Under the pieces are notes generated by a model. It saw only the letters and a program-made list of their open reading frames with translations, had not been told where the DNA came from and searched no databases. The position numbers and the translations under genes are program-made. A DNA stretch of 40,254 nucleotides, taken from assembly GCA_021373255.1 (NCBI GenBank), contig JAJFTD010000026.1:1-40254 (forward strand), written 5' to 3'. The DNA is from a bacterium. GTDB taxonomy: Bacteria; Armatimonadota; UBA5829. The first letter of the stretch is position 1. Each line of letters begins with the position of its first letter. This document shows positions 31,877-39,292 of the stretch, in pieces.

Positions 31877-33727
31877 TTACCTTGCATTGGCGGAACGATT
31901 AGCAGTCCCGGACGCCAGCATTGCACATGCCTGGTGGTAAATGCTGATATCTATCACCGTTCTCCCGTCTGCAGTGATGCGGGGAGCAGTGGTTAAGCGC
32001 ATCTCAATACCATTCACCCTGGCAATCTTGCTGCCGATCTCCAGTTCCAGCTTCATGTTTCCGGCATAAGCTGTGATGATGTGATCTTCGGAATCCCAGA
32101 AGAGCACTCCGTGGAGGTCGTTGAACAAATCTCGCAGCTTCACTTTTCCGGTAGCAGGCACAGTGCGCTTCTCTAGCTTGGCCCTGACTTCTTTCTTGAT
32201 CTGCAGAGGGCATGCAATACGCTTGGTGGATGCTCGCTTGGAAGTTGCGTCATCCACATATGCAGCCGAAGCCATACGCGCTGGCTTGGACTTGGAAGCC
32301 GAAGCTGTTGCAGCTTTCGGTGCATACGCGCTCATTCGATGCCTCGATGATGAAGCACGTGTAACTGATGCACGTAAACTCGAAGACGGGGATGGAACAG
32401 CCACTGTTCTGGCATCAGCGAGCACCGGATCGGCAAGCACTTCCTCGCCACCCCGCAGGCTTGCGCTTGGAATAGAGGAAAGAGCGTCACTTCGCAGTTC
32501 AGCAGAAGGAACAGCCATAGCCATCTGAACAGCTTCGCTCGCGACAGGCTCACCCATCGGCCCCGGCTCAACAGCAGCATGCTTGCTGGATGCCGTACCG
32601 GACTCATCACCAACGATACCAGCGGGAAGCTGTGTTACATCCACAGGCAACACAGATGATACTGCAGGATCGACCGGCACTGCCGGTTCAATCGAATGCC
32701 TTGGCTGGAATGAGTGCTGCGGTTTTGCCTGATATGATCTAGGCTCAGCCTGAGATGATACCGCCGAAACCGAAGGCTTGGCTATAACAGCGGGGACCGA
32801 CACCTGCACCGGCGTCATAGGTCTACCCAACTTCACGCTGGTCTTCGCAGCCGAAGCTACAGAATATGCAGGCATGCTGGCTTTGCTCAATCCATTGCCA
32901 GAGGCTTCTGAACGAGATGCACCACGCCTTGCGGAAGGCCGGGCTGGTGTATCGGTAATAGTCGGAACGGACTCAGCAGGCGCCTCATCAAGTGAAGCCA
33001 TATTTGGATGCGAATTTACCACAACCGCCGCAACAACCGGCAGCTCCTGCTTATTCTTGAACGCCACTTTAACGACTGCGGGGTCGCTCTTGTTACCTTC
33101 GGAGTCGTAGGCGTAAGTCTCCATCTCATGGCTGCCATTCGGGTAGCTGGTGGTATCGAGGTCATAGGAATAAGGCGGCTGGTTCTTGATCAGCTTCAGC
33201 GCCTTGTCAACCAGCAGGCTGACCAGCGGCTGATCGCCACTATCATCCTTCGCATTAAGTTTGATAGTGGTTATACCGGTGAGCAAATCGCCTGACTTAA
33301 CATTGGCAAAACTCACGACTGGGGCGCGCCTATCATAGGTATAGCTCCCCACGTTGCCGGTGCTGCTTATCTTGGAGAGAAGCTCTTCATTAGAATAAAT
33401 TTTTACAGCAAGGTTATGCGGACCCTCGGAATACTTGTATGTATCCCACCAGAATGAACATACGCCGTGCGTAATTGGGCGGATCAGAGTTTTCCTGGAG
33501 TATAGCTTACCATCAACCCAAAGCTCCAGCATCGTAACCGTCACATCGGACTGTGTATTGTAGCCGATTGCGACTTCCACATTACGAGTATTGAGCTTCT
33601 GACCAGGCAGCGGTGAAAGCCATGAACCTACCGACGCCTCCACTACCGAGCCGATGAGAGACAATATCATCGACATCGCGACAGCCAGGCTAACAACTCT
33701 AAGTGTTCTTCTGTTAATCATCCGCAT
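31877..33727 (-). CDS. Secreted protein: Ig-like domains, low-complexity stalk, copper-amine-oxidase-like N domain
   Basis: A 616-residue exported protein. A signal peptide (RVVSLAVAMSMILSLIGSVVEAS) leads into two Ig-like beta domains (about residues 36-130 and 135-230; PLPGQKLNTRNVEVAIGYN, then APVVSFANVKSGDLLTGITTIKLNAKDDSGD and YPNGSHEMETYAYDSEGNKSDPAVV). Residues about 240-500 are Ser/Ala/Pro-rich low complexity. The last 110 residues (KVKLRDLFNDLHGVLFWDSEDHIITAYAG...TVIDISIY) match the copper amine oxidase N-terminal-like domain, which in secreted proteins is a non-catalytic stalk or wall-binding module. No sorting signal or membrane anchor is seen at the C-terminus. It is divergent from the flagellar operon, but no motif ties it to flagella. 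Confidence 0.75.
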   Translation of the reverse strand: MRMINRRTLRVVSLAVAMSMILSLIGSVVEASVGSWLSPLPGQKLNTRNVEVAIGYNTQSDVTVTMLELWVDGKLYSRKTLIRPITHGVCSFWWDTYKYSEGPHNLAVKIYSNEELLSKISSTGNVGSYTYDRRAPVVSFANVKSGDLLTGITTIKLNAKDDSGDQPLVSLLVDKALKLIKNQPPYSYDLDTTSYPNGSHEMETYAYDSEGNKSDPAVVKVAFKNKQELPVVAAVVVNSHPNMASLDEAPAESVPTITDTPARPSARRGASRSEASGNGLSKASMPAYSVASAAKTSVKLGRPMTPVQVSVPAVIAKPSVSAVSSQAEPRSYQAKPQHSFQPRHSIEPAVPVDPAVSSVLPVDVTQLPAGIVGDESGTASSKHAAVEPGPMGEPVASEAVQMAMAVPSAELRSDALSSIPSASLRGGEEVLADPVLADARTVAVPSPSSSLRASVTRASSSRHRMSAYAPKAATASASKSKPARMASAAYVDDATSKRASTKRIACPLQIKKEVRAKLEKRTVPATGKVKLRDLFNDLHGVLFWDSEDHIITAYAGNMKLELEIGSKIARVNGIEMRLTTAPRITADGRTVIDISIYHQACAMLASGTANRSANAR

Positions 33728-33751
33728 TATCCTCTCGTTCCCACCGTGAAA

Positions 33752-33780
33752 ACTCTACCATACAAAAGACCGAAAGTCAA
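33752..33780 (-). promoter_or_regulatory. Promoter of the Ig-like secreted protein gene
   Basis: TTGACT (33775-33780, minus strand), 17-base spacer, TAGAGT (33752-33757). The leader is about 18 bases before the ATG at 33727. Confidence 0.6.
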
Positions 33781-33882
33781 CGATTTCCAGCTAGTGTCAA
33801 AGTATCGGAAATGAACTCGATTCTGGTCAAAATCCGCTAAAGCTCTTACTCGGTGCTGTCGATACCTCCATTGGAGACAACT

Positions 33883-34575
33883 ATGATTAGAGCATTTTAT
33901 ACAGCATCAAGCGGGCTGGTCGCGCAGTCGCTCAAGCAGGATGTTATCGCGAACAATATCGCTAACGCACAGACGCCGGGATTCAAGCGGCAGAAACTTG
34001 TTGCCGCATCTTTCGCGCAAGAGCTGGAAAACCAAATGTCGGGAACGGCGCTAAGCACAAAACCGCCCTACCCCAACTCATCTGTAGCGCCTGTGACAGT
34101 GCAGGTGGAGGAGTCACTCGACCCCACCCAGGGACCAATAAAACAGACCGGCAATCAGCTTGATTTCGCAATCGACGGTCCCGGAGCGTTCGAGGTGCAG
34201 TCCGGGAGTGGGACGACATATACTCGCGCAGGCAATTTCAGGCTCGATGCTGATGGTGAACTAGCCACAGCCGATGGCGAAAAGGTGCTCGGCGATTCCG
34301 GCCCGATACGTATTCCCGAGGGAACCTGGGAAGTCGCCGCTGATGGCACTATCACTTCCAATGGCTCAGCCGTAGGCAAAATTAAAATAGTCGGCGCGCG
34401 AGACGACGGCAGCACCAGCTTGCTTCAGGGCAGTATCGAGGGTGCGAATGTCAACATCGTGCGCGAAATGGTAGATATGATCACCAACGTGCGGGCATTT
34501 GAGGCGAACCAGAAGGTGATCTCTTCAGTAGATGGCACACTCGACAAGCTGATCAACAGCGCGGGAAACGTGTAG
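33883..34575 (+). CDS. flgF: Flagellar basal-body rod protein, FlgF type
   Basis: A 230-residue rod protein. The ATG at 33883 has GGAGAC four bases upstream; the open frame begins at 33853. N-terminal MIRAFYTASSGLVAQSLKQDVIANNIANAQTPGFKR and C-terminal ANVNIVREMVDMITNVRAFEANQKVISSVDGTLDKLI are the paired helical ends that build the axial rod; the middle has FAIDGPGAFEVQSG and YTRAGNFRLDADGELATADGE as in the FlgF/FlgG group. It is followed 32 bases later by the closely related FlgG gene, the usual pair. FlgF rather than a second FlgG is chosen by order and shorter length. No clear sigma28 promoter was seen upstream. Confidence 0.85.
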   Translation: MIRAFYTASSGLVAQSLKQDVIANNIANAQTPGFKRQKLVAASFAQELENQMSGTALSTKPPYPNSSVAPVTVQVEESLDPTQGPIKQTGNQLDFAIDGPGAFEVQSGSGTTYTRAGNFRLDADGELATADGEKVLGDSGPIRIPEGTWEVAADGTITSNGSAVGKIKIVGARDDGSTSLLQGSIEGANVNIVREMVDMITNVRAFEANQKVISSVDGTLDKLINSAGNV

Positions 34576-34607
34576 TTTTGCAGTCGAATGTTTTTGGAGG
34601 ACAGTAA

Positions 34608-35396
34608 ATGATCCGAGCTTTATATACAGCGGCAACGGGAATGGAAGCCCAGCAGCTTAACATCGACGTGACAGCCAACAACCTGGCTAACGTCAATACC
34701 ACAGGATTCAAGAAGAGCCGCGTAGATTTCCAGGACTTGCTTTATCAGAATATTCGCAGCGCAGGCGCGTCCCAGGCACAGGGGGTACAGGTTCCGACGG
34801 GTATACAAGTTGGACTCGGCACCCGAATGGCTGCTGTGCAGAAGATATTTACACAAGGCGATTATAAGCAGACGGATAATGACCTCGACGTCGTGATAGA
34901 AGGAGACGGCTTTTTCCAGGTAATGCAGCCATCGGGTGAGATGGCTTATACCAGGGATGGCTCATTTAAAGTAGATGGACAGGGCAGATTGGTTAATTCC
35001 GACGGTTACCCGGTCCAACCTGAGATCACTATCCCCGCTGAAGCGGAAGATATCACTATTGGCGAGGACGGAACGGTAACAGTCACCGTGGCCGGACAGA
35101 GCGCCCCGCAGCAGCTCGGACAGTTCCAGCTTGTGAAGTTCATCAATCCCGCTGGGCTTACCAACCTTGGCCGGAATGTTATGTCCCCCACCGAGGCCTC
35201 GGGAGAACCTATTACGGCGAGCCCGGGCCAGGATGGCGTGGGAACTCTGCGCCAGGGCGCAGTGGAAATGTCCAACGTAAAGGTTGTTGACGAGATGGTC
35301 AACATGATCGAGGCTCAACGGGCCTATGAGATCAACTCCAAGAGCATCCAGACGGCAGACGATATGCTCAACATTGCCAACAACCTGAGGAGATAG
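34608..35396 (+). CDS. flgG: Flagellar distal rod protein
   Basis: A 262-residue distal rod protein, standard FlgG length. Features: [47 protein letters not shown], then [57 protein letters not shown], and the C-terminal [32 protein letters not shown]. These match the family throughout. TTGGAGG precedes the ATG by about seven bases. It lies between flgF and flgA, with six bases before flgA. Confidence 0.97.
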   Translation: MIRALYTAATGMEAQQLNIDVTANNLANVNTTGFKKSRVDFQDLLYQNIRSAGASQAQGVQVPTGIQVGLGTRMAAVQKIFTQGDYKQTDNDLDVVIEGDGFFQVMQPSGEMAYTRDGSFKVDGQGRLVNSDGYPVQPEITIPAEAEDITIGEDGTVTVTVAGQSAPQQLGQFQLVKFINPAGLTNLGRNVMSPTEASGEPITASPGQDGVGTLRQGAVEMSNVKVVDEMVNMIEAQRAYEINSKSIQTADDMLNIANNLRR

Positions 35397-35402
35397 TCTG
35401 AG

Positions 35403-36365
35403 ATGAAACGCTCGATCCTGATTCTACTGTTAACTGCATGCACACTAACCATCGGCGCGGTGCATGCGGCTCAGGTGAAAGTCACTTTGAGACCCGAGTC
35501 TCAGGTGCAGCCAGCTCATACAGTGACCGTGGGTGACATCGCCAGCATAGAAGCGCCTAAGGCGGTAGCTTCACGGATCGGCGGTGTGACGATAGCGACA
35601 GCCCCGCTCCCGGGCCAGCAGAGAATGATCAAATCGAGCTACATCAAGCTCAGATTAAAGTCAATTGGCAGCAGCGGAGACGTGAAGCTGATCGGACCGG
35701 ATGAGGTGGCTATAGTAGGCGAGTGTGTGAAGCTCAGCTCGGATGAGCTTGCGGATGAGGCGAAGAGCTTTGTCCTCTCACAGCTTCAAAACGATAGCTG
35801 CACATACGAAGTGACTATTGAGCGCGCGCCACGGGAATTGACCATCGCTGCCGGTGGCAACATCAAGTTGAAATCGAGATTTATGGGGAGCGCAATTCGC
35901 CGTGGTGTGAATACCGTGATGGTGGATGTGCAGCGCGACGGGAGAACAGTGGCCAGCGTGAGCACCCCGGTAATGGTGAAATCCGTGGCTCAGGTGCTGA
36001 TAGCGACAAGTCCTATCCGCCAGGGTGAGGCGCTGACAGCATCAAACACGGCGCTCGAACAAAGAGAAGTAACAAACATCCCGGATGCCATCGGGCAGGA
36101 CAGCGAAGCCATGCAGTGGATTGCACGGCGCTCCATCAAACCAGGATGCATAATTGTTTCTTCGGACGTGGTGCTTCCGCCCACGGTAAAAAAGGGCGAC
36201 AGCGTCAGCCTGGTAGTGAGATGCGGCAATATCACCCTGCGCACAAATGGTGAGGTAAAACAAGACGGCAGGGTTGGAGACACAGTGCGAGTAATCAGCG
36301 CAGTTTCACAAAGCGAAGTGAGGGCGCGTGTGGTCGAACCTGGTTTGGTAGAGATCAACAGCTAG
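35403..36365 (+). CDS. flgA: Flagellar P-ring assembly chaperone
   Basis: A 320-residue periplasmic chaperone for FlgI polymerisation into the P-ring. A signal peptide (SILILLLTACTLTIGAVHAAQ) is followed by a variable N-terminal part and then the SAF-like and C-terminal FlgA domain: VLIATSPIRQGEALTASNTALEQREVTNIPDAI, SIKPGCIIVSSDVVLPPTVKKGDSVSLVVRCGNITLRTNGEVKQDGRVGDTVRVI, ending AEV-type RARVVEPGLVEI. The last 150 residues fit well. It is longer than enterobacterial FlgA because of the extra N-terminal stretch. P-ring genes imply a peptidoglycan layer inside an outer membrane. Confidence 0.92.
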   Translation: MKRSILILLLTACTLTIGAVHAAQVKVTLRPESQVQPAHTVTVGDIASIEAPKAVASRIGGVTIATAPLPGQQRMIKSSYIKLRLKSIGSSGDVKLIGPDEVAIVGECVKLSSDELADEAKSFVLSQLQNDSCTYEVTIERAPRELTIAAGGNIKLKSRFMGSAIRRGVNTVMVDVQRDGRTVASVSTPVMVKSVAQVLIATSPIRQGEALTASNTALEQREVTNIPDAIGQDSEAMQWIARRSIKPGCIIVSSDVVLPPTVKKGDSVSLVVRCGNITLRTNGEVKQDGRVGDTVRVISAVSQSEVRARVVEPGLVEINS

Positions 36366-36378
36366 AGAAGGTGCAACT

Positions 36379-36963
36379 ATGTTTAAATCCATGACAATAT
36401 TTTCTGCCATCATTTGCATAATGGCGGTATCAAGCCCCATCACAGCGGAGTCACTGTGGAAGCCACAGGAGACAAAATCTCAGCTCGCGGACAAGAAAGC
36501 GGCGAAGGTGGGAGATATCGTGACTGTGGTGATCGTGGAATCTTCAACCTCCAGCCAGAAGGCGTCCACCGATACCAAGAAGGACAGTTCCGTCGAAGCC
36601 GGACCGGGCGTGGGACCGCTGCTCGACAGGGTGCCGCTATTTAGTTATGGAGGCGGGGACAGCATGAGTGCTTCCGGGTCAACGAGCAGATCCAGCAATT
36701 TCACCGCCAAAATGACAGCTACGATAACCAAGGTGAACGAAAACGGCACCATGGAGCTCGAAGGTACGCGCTTTGTTCAGACGAACAAGGAAAAGGAAGA
36801 GATCAAACTTTCAGGCACCATTCGACCGCAGGATATTGCTACGGACAACTCGATCCTCTCCACCTATGTCGCCGACGCCAAAATCACACACGTCGGCAGC
36901 GGGCCGATAGGCAGCAGGCAGAAGGAAGGGCTGATCGGGAAGATATTCAAGATACTCTTTTAG
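36379..36963 (+). CDS. flgH: Flagellar L-ring protein
   Basis: A 194-residue L-ring subunit, the bushing in the outer membrane. Core motifs: SLWKPQETKSQLADKKAAKVGDIVTVVIVESSTSSQKASTDTKKDSS, FTAKMTATITKVNENGTMELEGTRFVQTNKEKEEIKLSGTIRPQDI, then YVADAKITHVGSGPIGSRQKEGLIGKIFKILF, all usual for FlgH. The N-terminal signal (SMTIFSAIICIMAVSSPITAES) has no lipobox, although most FlgH proteins are lipoproteins with Cys at the cleavage site; the only Cys in this stretch lies within the hydrophobic core. The gene is followed by an octamer array before flgI. Confidence 0.92.
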   Translation: MFKSMTIFSAIICIMAVSSPITAESLWKPQETKSQLADKKAAKVGDIVTVVIVESSTSSQKASTDTKKDSSVEAGPGVGPLLDRVPLFSYGGGDSMSASGSTSRSSNFTAKMTATITKVNENGTMELEGTRFVQTNKEKEEIKLSGTIRPQDIATDNSILSTYVADAKITHVGSGPIGSRQKEGLIGKIFKILF

Positions 36964-36993
36964 TCCGGGAGTCCGGAGGTCCGGAAGTCCGAA
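36962..36993. repeat. Octamer array AGTCCGGR, 4 units
   Basis: AGTCCGGG, AGTCCGGA, GGTCCGGA and AGTCCGAA are joined end to end at an eight-base period, starting at the last base of the flgH stop region and filling most of the spacer to flgI. Confidence 0.85.
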
Positions 36994-37010
36994 TGTTGGG
37001 AAGGTAGTTG

Positions 37011-38129
37011 GTGGTGTTGATGAGATTACAGTTTAGACAACTTATTATAGCGGGTTTGCTGGTTGCTTTGGCGGCGTGCGGAGCCTGGGGGCAAGGCGTG
37101 CGGCTGAAGGATGTGGCGAGCATAGAGGGAGTGAGGGACAACCAGCTCCTGGGCTACGGGATCGTGGTCGGATTGGACGGGACTGGCGACAGCCAGCAGT
37201 CAAAATTCACACCGCAATCTGTAGCGAATATGCTTGATTCCTATGGTATCAGCATTCCGGCAGATAAGCTCAAGTTGAAGAATGTGGCAGCGGTAATGGT
37301 TACAGCGACCCTGCCGCCATTCGCCAGACCTGGAAGCAGTATAGATGTTGTCGTCTCATCACTCGGTGATGCACGCAGCCTGCAGGGCGGCACTTTGATA
37401 CAGGCGCCGCTCAGAGCCGGGAACGGCGATGTATATGCAGTGGCGCAGGGACCGGTATCCGTGGGTGGCTTTGCCGCCGGCGGTGGCGGAGGATCGGTAA
37501 CGAAGAACCACACCACCGTGGGCAGAATCCCAGGCGGTGCTCTCGTGGAGAAAGAAACCAAGACTGATCTCGCCGTTGATGAAAGGCTGAATATCACCCT
37601 GAATCGAAACGACTTCACCACGGCATCGCGCACAGCCAATGCAATCAATGATACACTCGGCGGTGATTTCGCAAAAGCAATCGATGGCAACGCAGTCTCA
37701 GTAAAGGTTCCTATCGAATACACCAGGGACGTGGTGCCGTTGATAGCCACACTTGAGTCGGTGGAGATAGAGACCGATTCAGTCGCTAAAGTAATTGTGA
37801 ATGAGCGCACGGGAACGGTCATCATAGGCGGGCAGGTGCGCCTATCACCGGTGGCGGTATCGCACGGTTCGCTTACAGTTGAAATATCCACTGATGTTGC
37901 TGTCTCGCAGCCAAAGGCACTGAGCAAAGGCAAGACAGTAGTAACTCAGGAGAAGACAGTGACCGCTGACGAACCACCGAGCCATTTAGTGAATATCAGT
38001 GGTGGATCGACTATAGAAGAGCTGGTACGCGCACTGAACGCCCTGAGGGTAACACCCAGAGACCTGATATCGATACTCCAAGCCATCAAAGAGGCCGGAG
38101 CGCTGCAGGCACAGTTGGAGGTCATCTAG
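37011..38129 (+). CDS. flgI: Flagellar P-ring protein
   Basis: About 372 residues, normal for the P-ring subunit assembled around the rod in the peptidoglycan. Typical: VRLKDVASIEGVRDNQLLGYGIVVGLDGTGDS, FTPQSVANML, VAAVMVTATLPPFARPGSSIDVVVSSLGDARSLQGGTLIQAPL, GDVYAVAQGPVSVGG, then IVNERTGTVIIGGQVRLSPVAVSHGSLTVEI and LVRALNALRVTPRDLISILQAIKEAGALQAQL. The signal region contains VALAAC, which has the form of a lipobox; FlgI is normally not lipidated. Start uncertain: GTG at 37011 has AAGG six bases upstream, ATG at 37020 would be shorter by three residues. Confidence 0.95.
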   Translation: MVLMRLQFRQLIIAGLLVALAACGAWGQGVRLKDVASIEGVRDNQLLGYGIVVGLDGTGDSQQSKFTPQSVANMLDSYGISIPADKLKLKNVAAVMVTATLPPFARPGSSIDVVVSSLGDARSLQGGTLIQAPLRAGNGDVYAVAQGPVSVGGFAAGGGGGSVTKNHTTVGRIPGGALVEKETKTDLAVDERLNITLNRNDFTTASRTANAINDTLGGDFAKAIDGNAVSVKVPIEYTRDVVPLIATLESVEIETDSVAKVIVNERTGTVIIGGQVRLSPVAVSHGSLTVEISTDVAVSQPKALSKGKTVVTQEKTVTADEPPSHLVNISGGSTIEELVRALNALRVTPRDLISILQAIKEAGALQAQLEVI

Positions 38130-38131
38130 CA

Positions 38132-38491
38132 ATGGCTCTCGACAGCGTAAACACAAGCACAAATATACCGGCAAACTCGGCTCAGAAAACGAGCCGAACA
38201 GAGAGCAAAGCAAGCTCTGAGGACCCTAAACTCAAGCAAGCGTGCAAGGATTTTGAGTCAATTTTTCTCGGATTCATCATGAAGTCAATGCGAAAGACTG
38301 TCCAGCAAAATGAGCTCATGGGATCAAGTGATCAAGAGAAGATGTTCCAGGATATGATGGATGATGAGGTTTGCAAGTCGGCCTCAGAGACCAGTTCGGT
38401 GGGCATTGCAGACGTGTTATATAACCAATTGAGCGCGCAGTTCAAACTGCAGGGGACTGCAATGCCCGAAACATCAAGAGGTACGAACTGA
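38132..38491 (+). CDS. flgJ: Rod-binding protein, FlgJ N-terminal type
   Basis: A 119-residue protein with only the rod-binding domain of FlgJ: KLKQACKDFESIFLGFIMKSMRKTV, then EKMFQDMMDDEVCKSASETSSVGIADVLYNQLSAQF. The muramidase domain that follows in enterobacterial FlgJ is absent, so a separate lytic enzyme must open the wall for the rod. The first 30 residues are polar and low complexity. The start follows the flgI stop by two bases, and its stop overlaps the flgM start as TGATG, so translation is coupled. Confidence 0.88.
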   Translation: MALDSVNTSTNIPANSAQKTSRTESKASSEDPKLKQACKDFESIFLGFIMKSMRKTVQQNELMGSSDQEKMFQDMMDDEVCKSASETSSVGIADVLYNQLSAQFKLQGTAMPETSRGTN

Positions 38492-38769
38492 TGATAACAC
38501 CGACCAATGGCCCTGATAAAGCCCAGGGCCTCCAGATATTGAAAATACATAAGGTAAACGCCACCAGCGGGGTGAGCAGGAGGGATGATGTGACTATTTC
38601 TAATTTCTCAACGCTGGTAAAGCACGCCAGAACGTGCGCAATGGCACTTCCTGATGTAAGAGCTGATGTAGTCGCCAGAGCCAGGCAGGCAATCGATAAT
38701 GGAAATCTGCCCGGCAGCGGAGACATTGCATCACGCATGATAAACCGCTCAGTGGAAGGGCAGGTGTAG
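38491..38769 (+). CDS. flgM: Anti-sigma28 factor
   Basis: A 92-residue protein of the FlgM family, which holds the flagellar sigma factor FliA until the hook is finished and the protein is exported. The N-terminal half is polar and probably unfolded; the C-terminal half carries the sigma-binding helices, with LVKHARTCAMALPDVRADVVARARQAIDNGNLPGSGDIASRMI, where the VRADVVARARQAIDNG segment is the usual family signature. It overlaps flgJ and is followed by flgN after five bases, the common flgM-flgN-flgK order. Confidence 0.88.
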   Translation: MITPTNGPDKAQGLQILKIHKVNATSGVSRRDDVTISNFSTLVKHARTCAMALPDVRADVVARARQAIDNGNLPGSGDIASRMINRSVEGQV

Positions 38770-38774
38770 AGATA

Positions 38775-39281
38775 ATGCTAAATCATGAACAACTCGGAAA
38801 ATCATTGCTAGAGTGCCTTACTGAGGTAAAATCACTGCTTACACACGCCCATTCAATCGCAATGAAGCAACAACAGGCGCTGGTATCAAGTGATGCTGAA
38901 GAGATCGTTGTCACAACAAGGGCTCAGGAAGAGATACTGCGCCGCGTCGGTGAAGCTGATCAGCGCGCTGCAGCAATAGCCACGGAACTGGCTCAGAGCG
39001 CCGGGCTGGACTCGGACACATCAGACATCACAGCACTGGCAGAAGTGGCGGGTTTTCCGAACTCGATATACATCAAACAAGAAATGGAGAGCATATCTTC
39101 CATTTCAGAGCAGGTGCGTAGAACAAATGAAGTCAATCAGCAGCTTCTCCAGAACGGTCTGGAAATTATAACCTGCTGCCTGCGCACCGTGGCAAACGAT
39201 CCAGGACCAGCGTCTTACGGCAATGATGCCAGCTTTGGCGGATTCCAGGCTAATGTGTTGAGTCTGGACTTGAGGGTGTAG
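38775..39281 (+). CDS. flgN: FlgN-type export chaperone
   Basis: A 168-residue, mostly helical protein in the position of FlgN, the cytoplasmic chaperone for the hook-junction proteins FlgK and FlgL. Sequence signatures are weak, as is usual: LGKSLLECLTEVKSLLTHAHSIAMKQQQALVSSDAEEIVVTTRAQEEILRRVGEADQRAAAIATEL forms a long amphipathic coiled-coil, and a second helix ends with VNQQLLQNGLEIITCCLRTV. The assignment rests on length, helicity and placement between flgM and flgK. Confidence 0.8.
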   Translation: MLNHEQLGKSLLECLTEVKSLLTHAHSIAMKQQQALVSSDAEEIVVTTRAQEEILRRVGEADQRAAAIATELAQSAGLDSDTSDITALAEVAGFPNSIYIKQEMESISSISEQVRRTNEVNQQLLQNGLEIITCCLRTVANDPGPASYGNDASFGGFQANVLSLDLRV

Positions 39282-39292
39282 GAGCTTCGACG

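Noticed and set aside
33781-33882. Possible sigma28 promoter before flgF.
   Set aside because: No TAAA-N15-GCCGATAA match of useful quality was found; only partial pieces are present.
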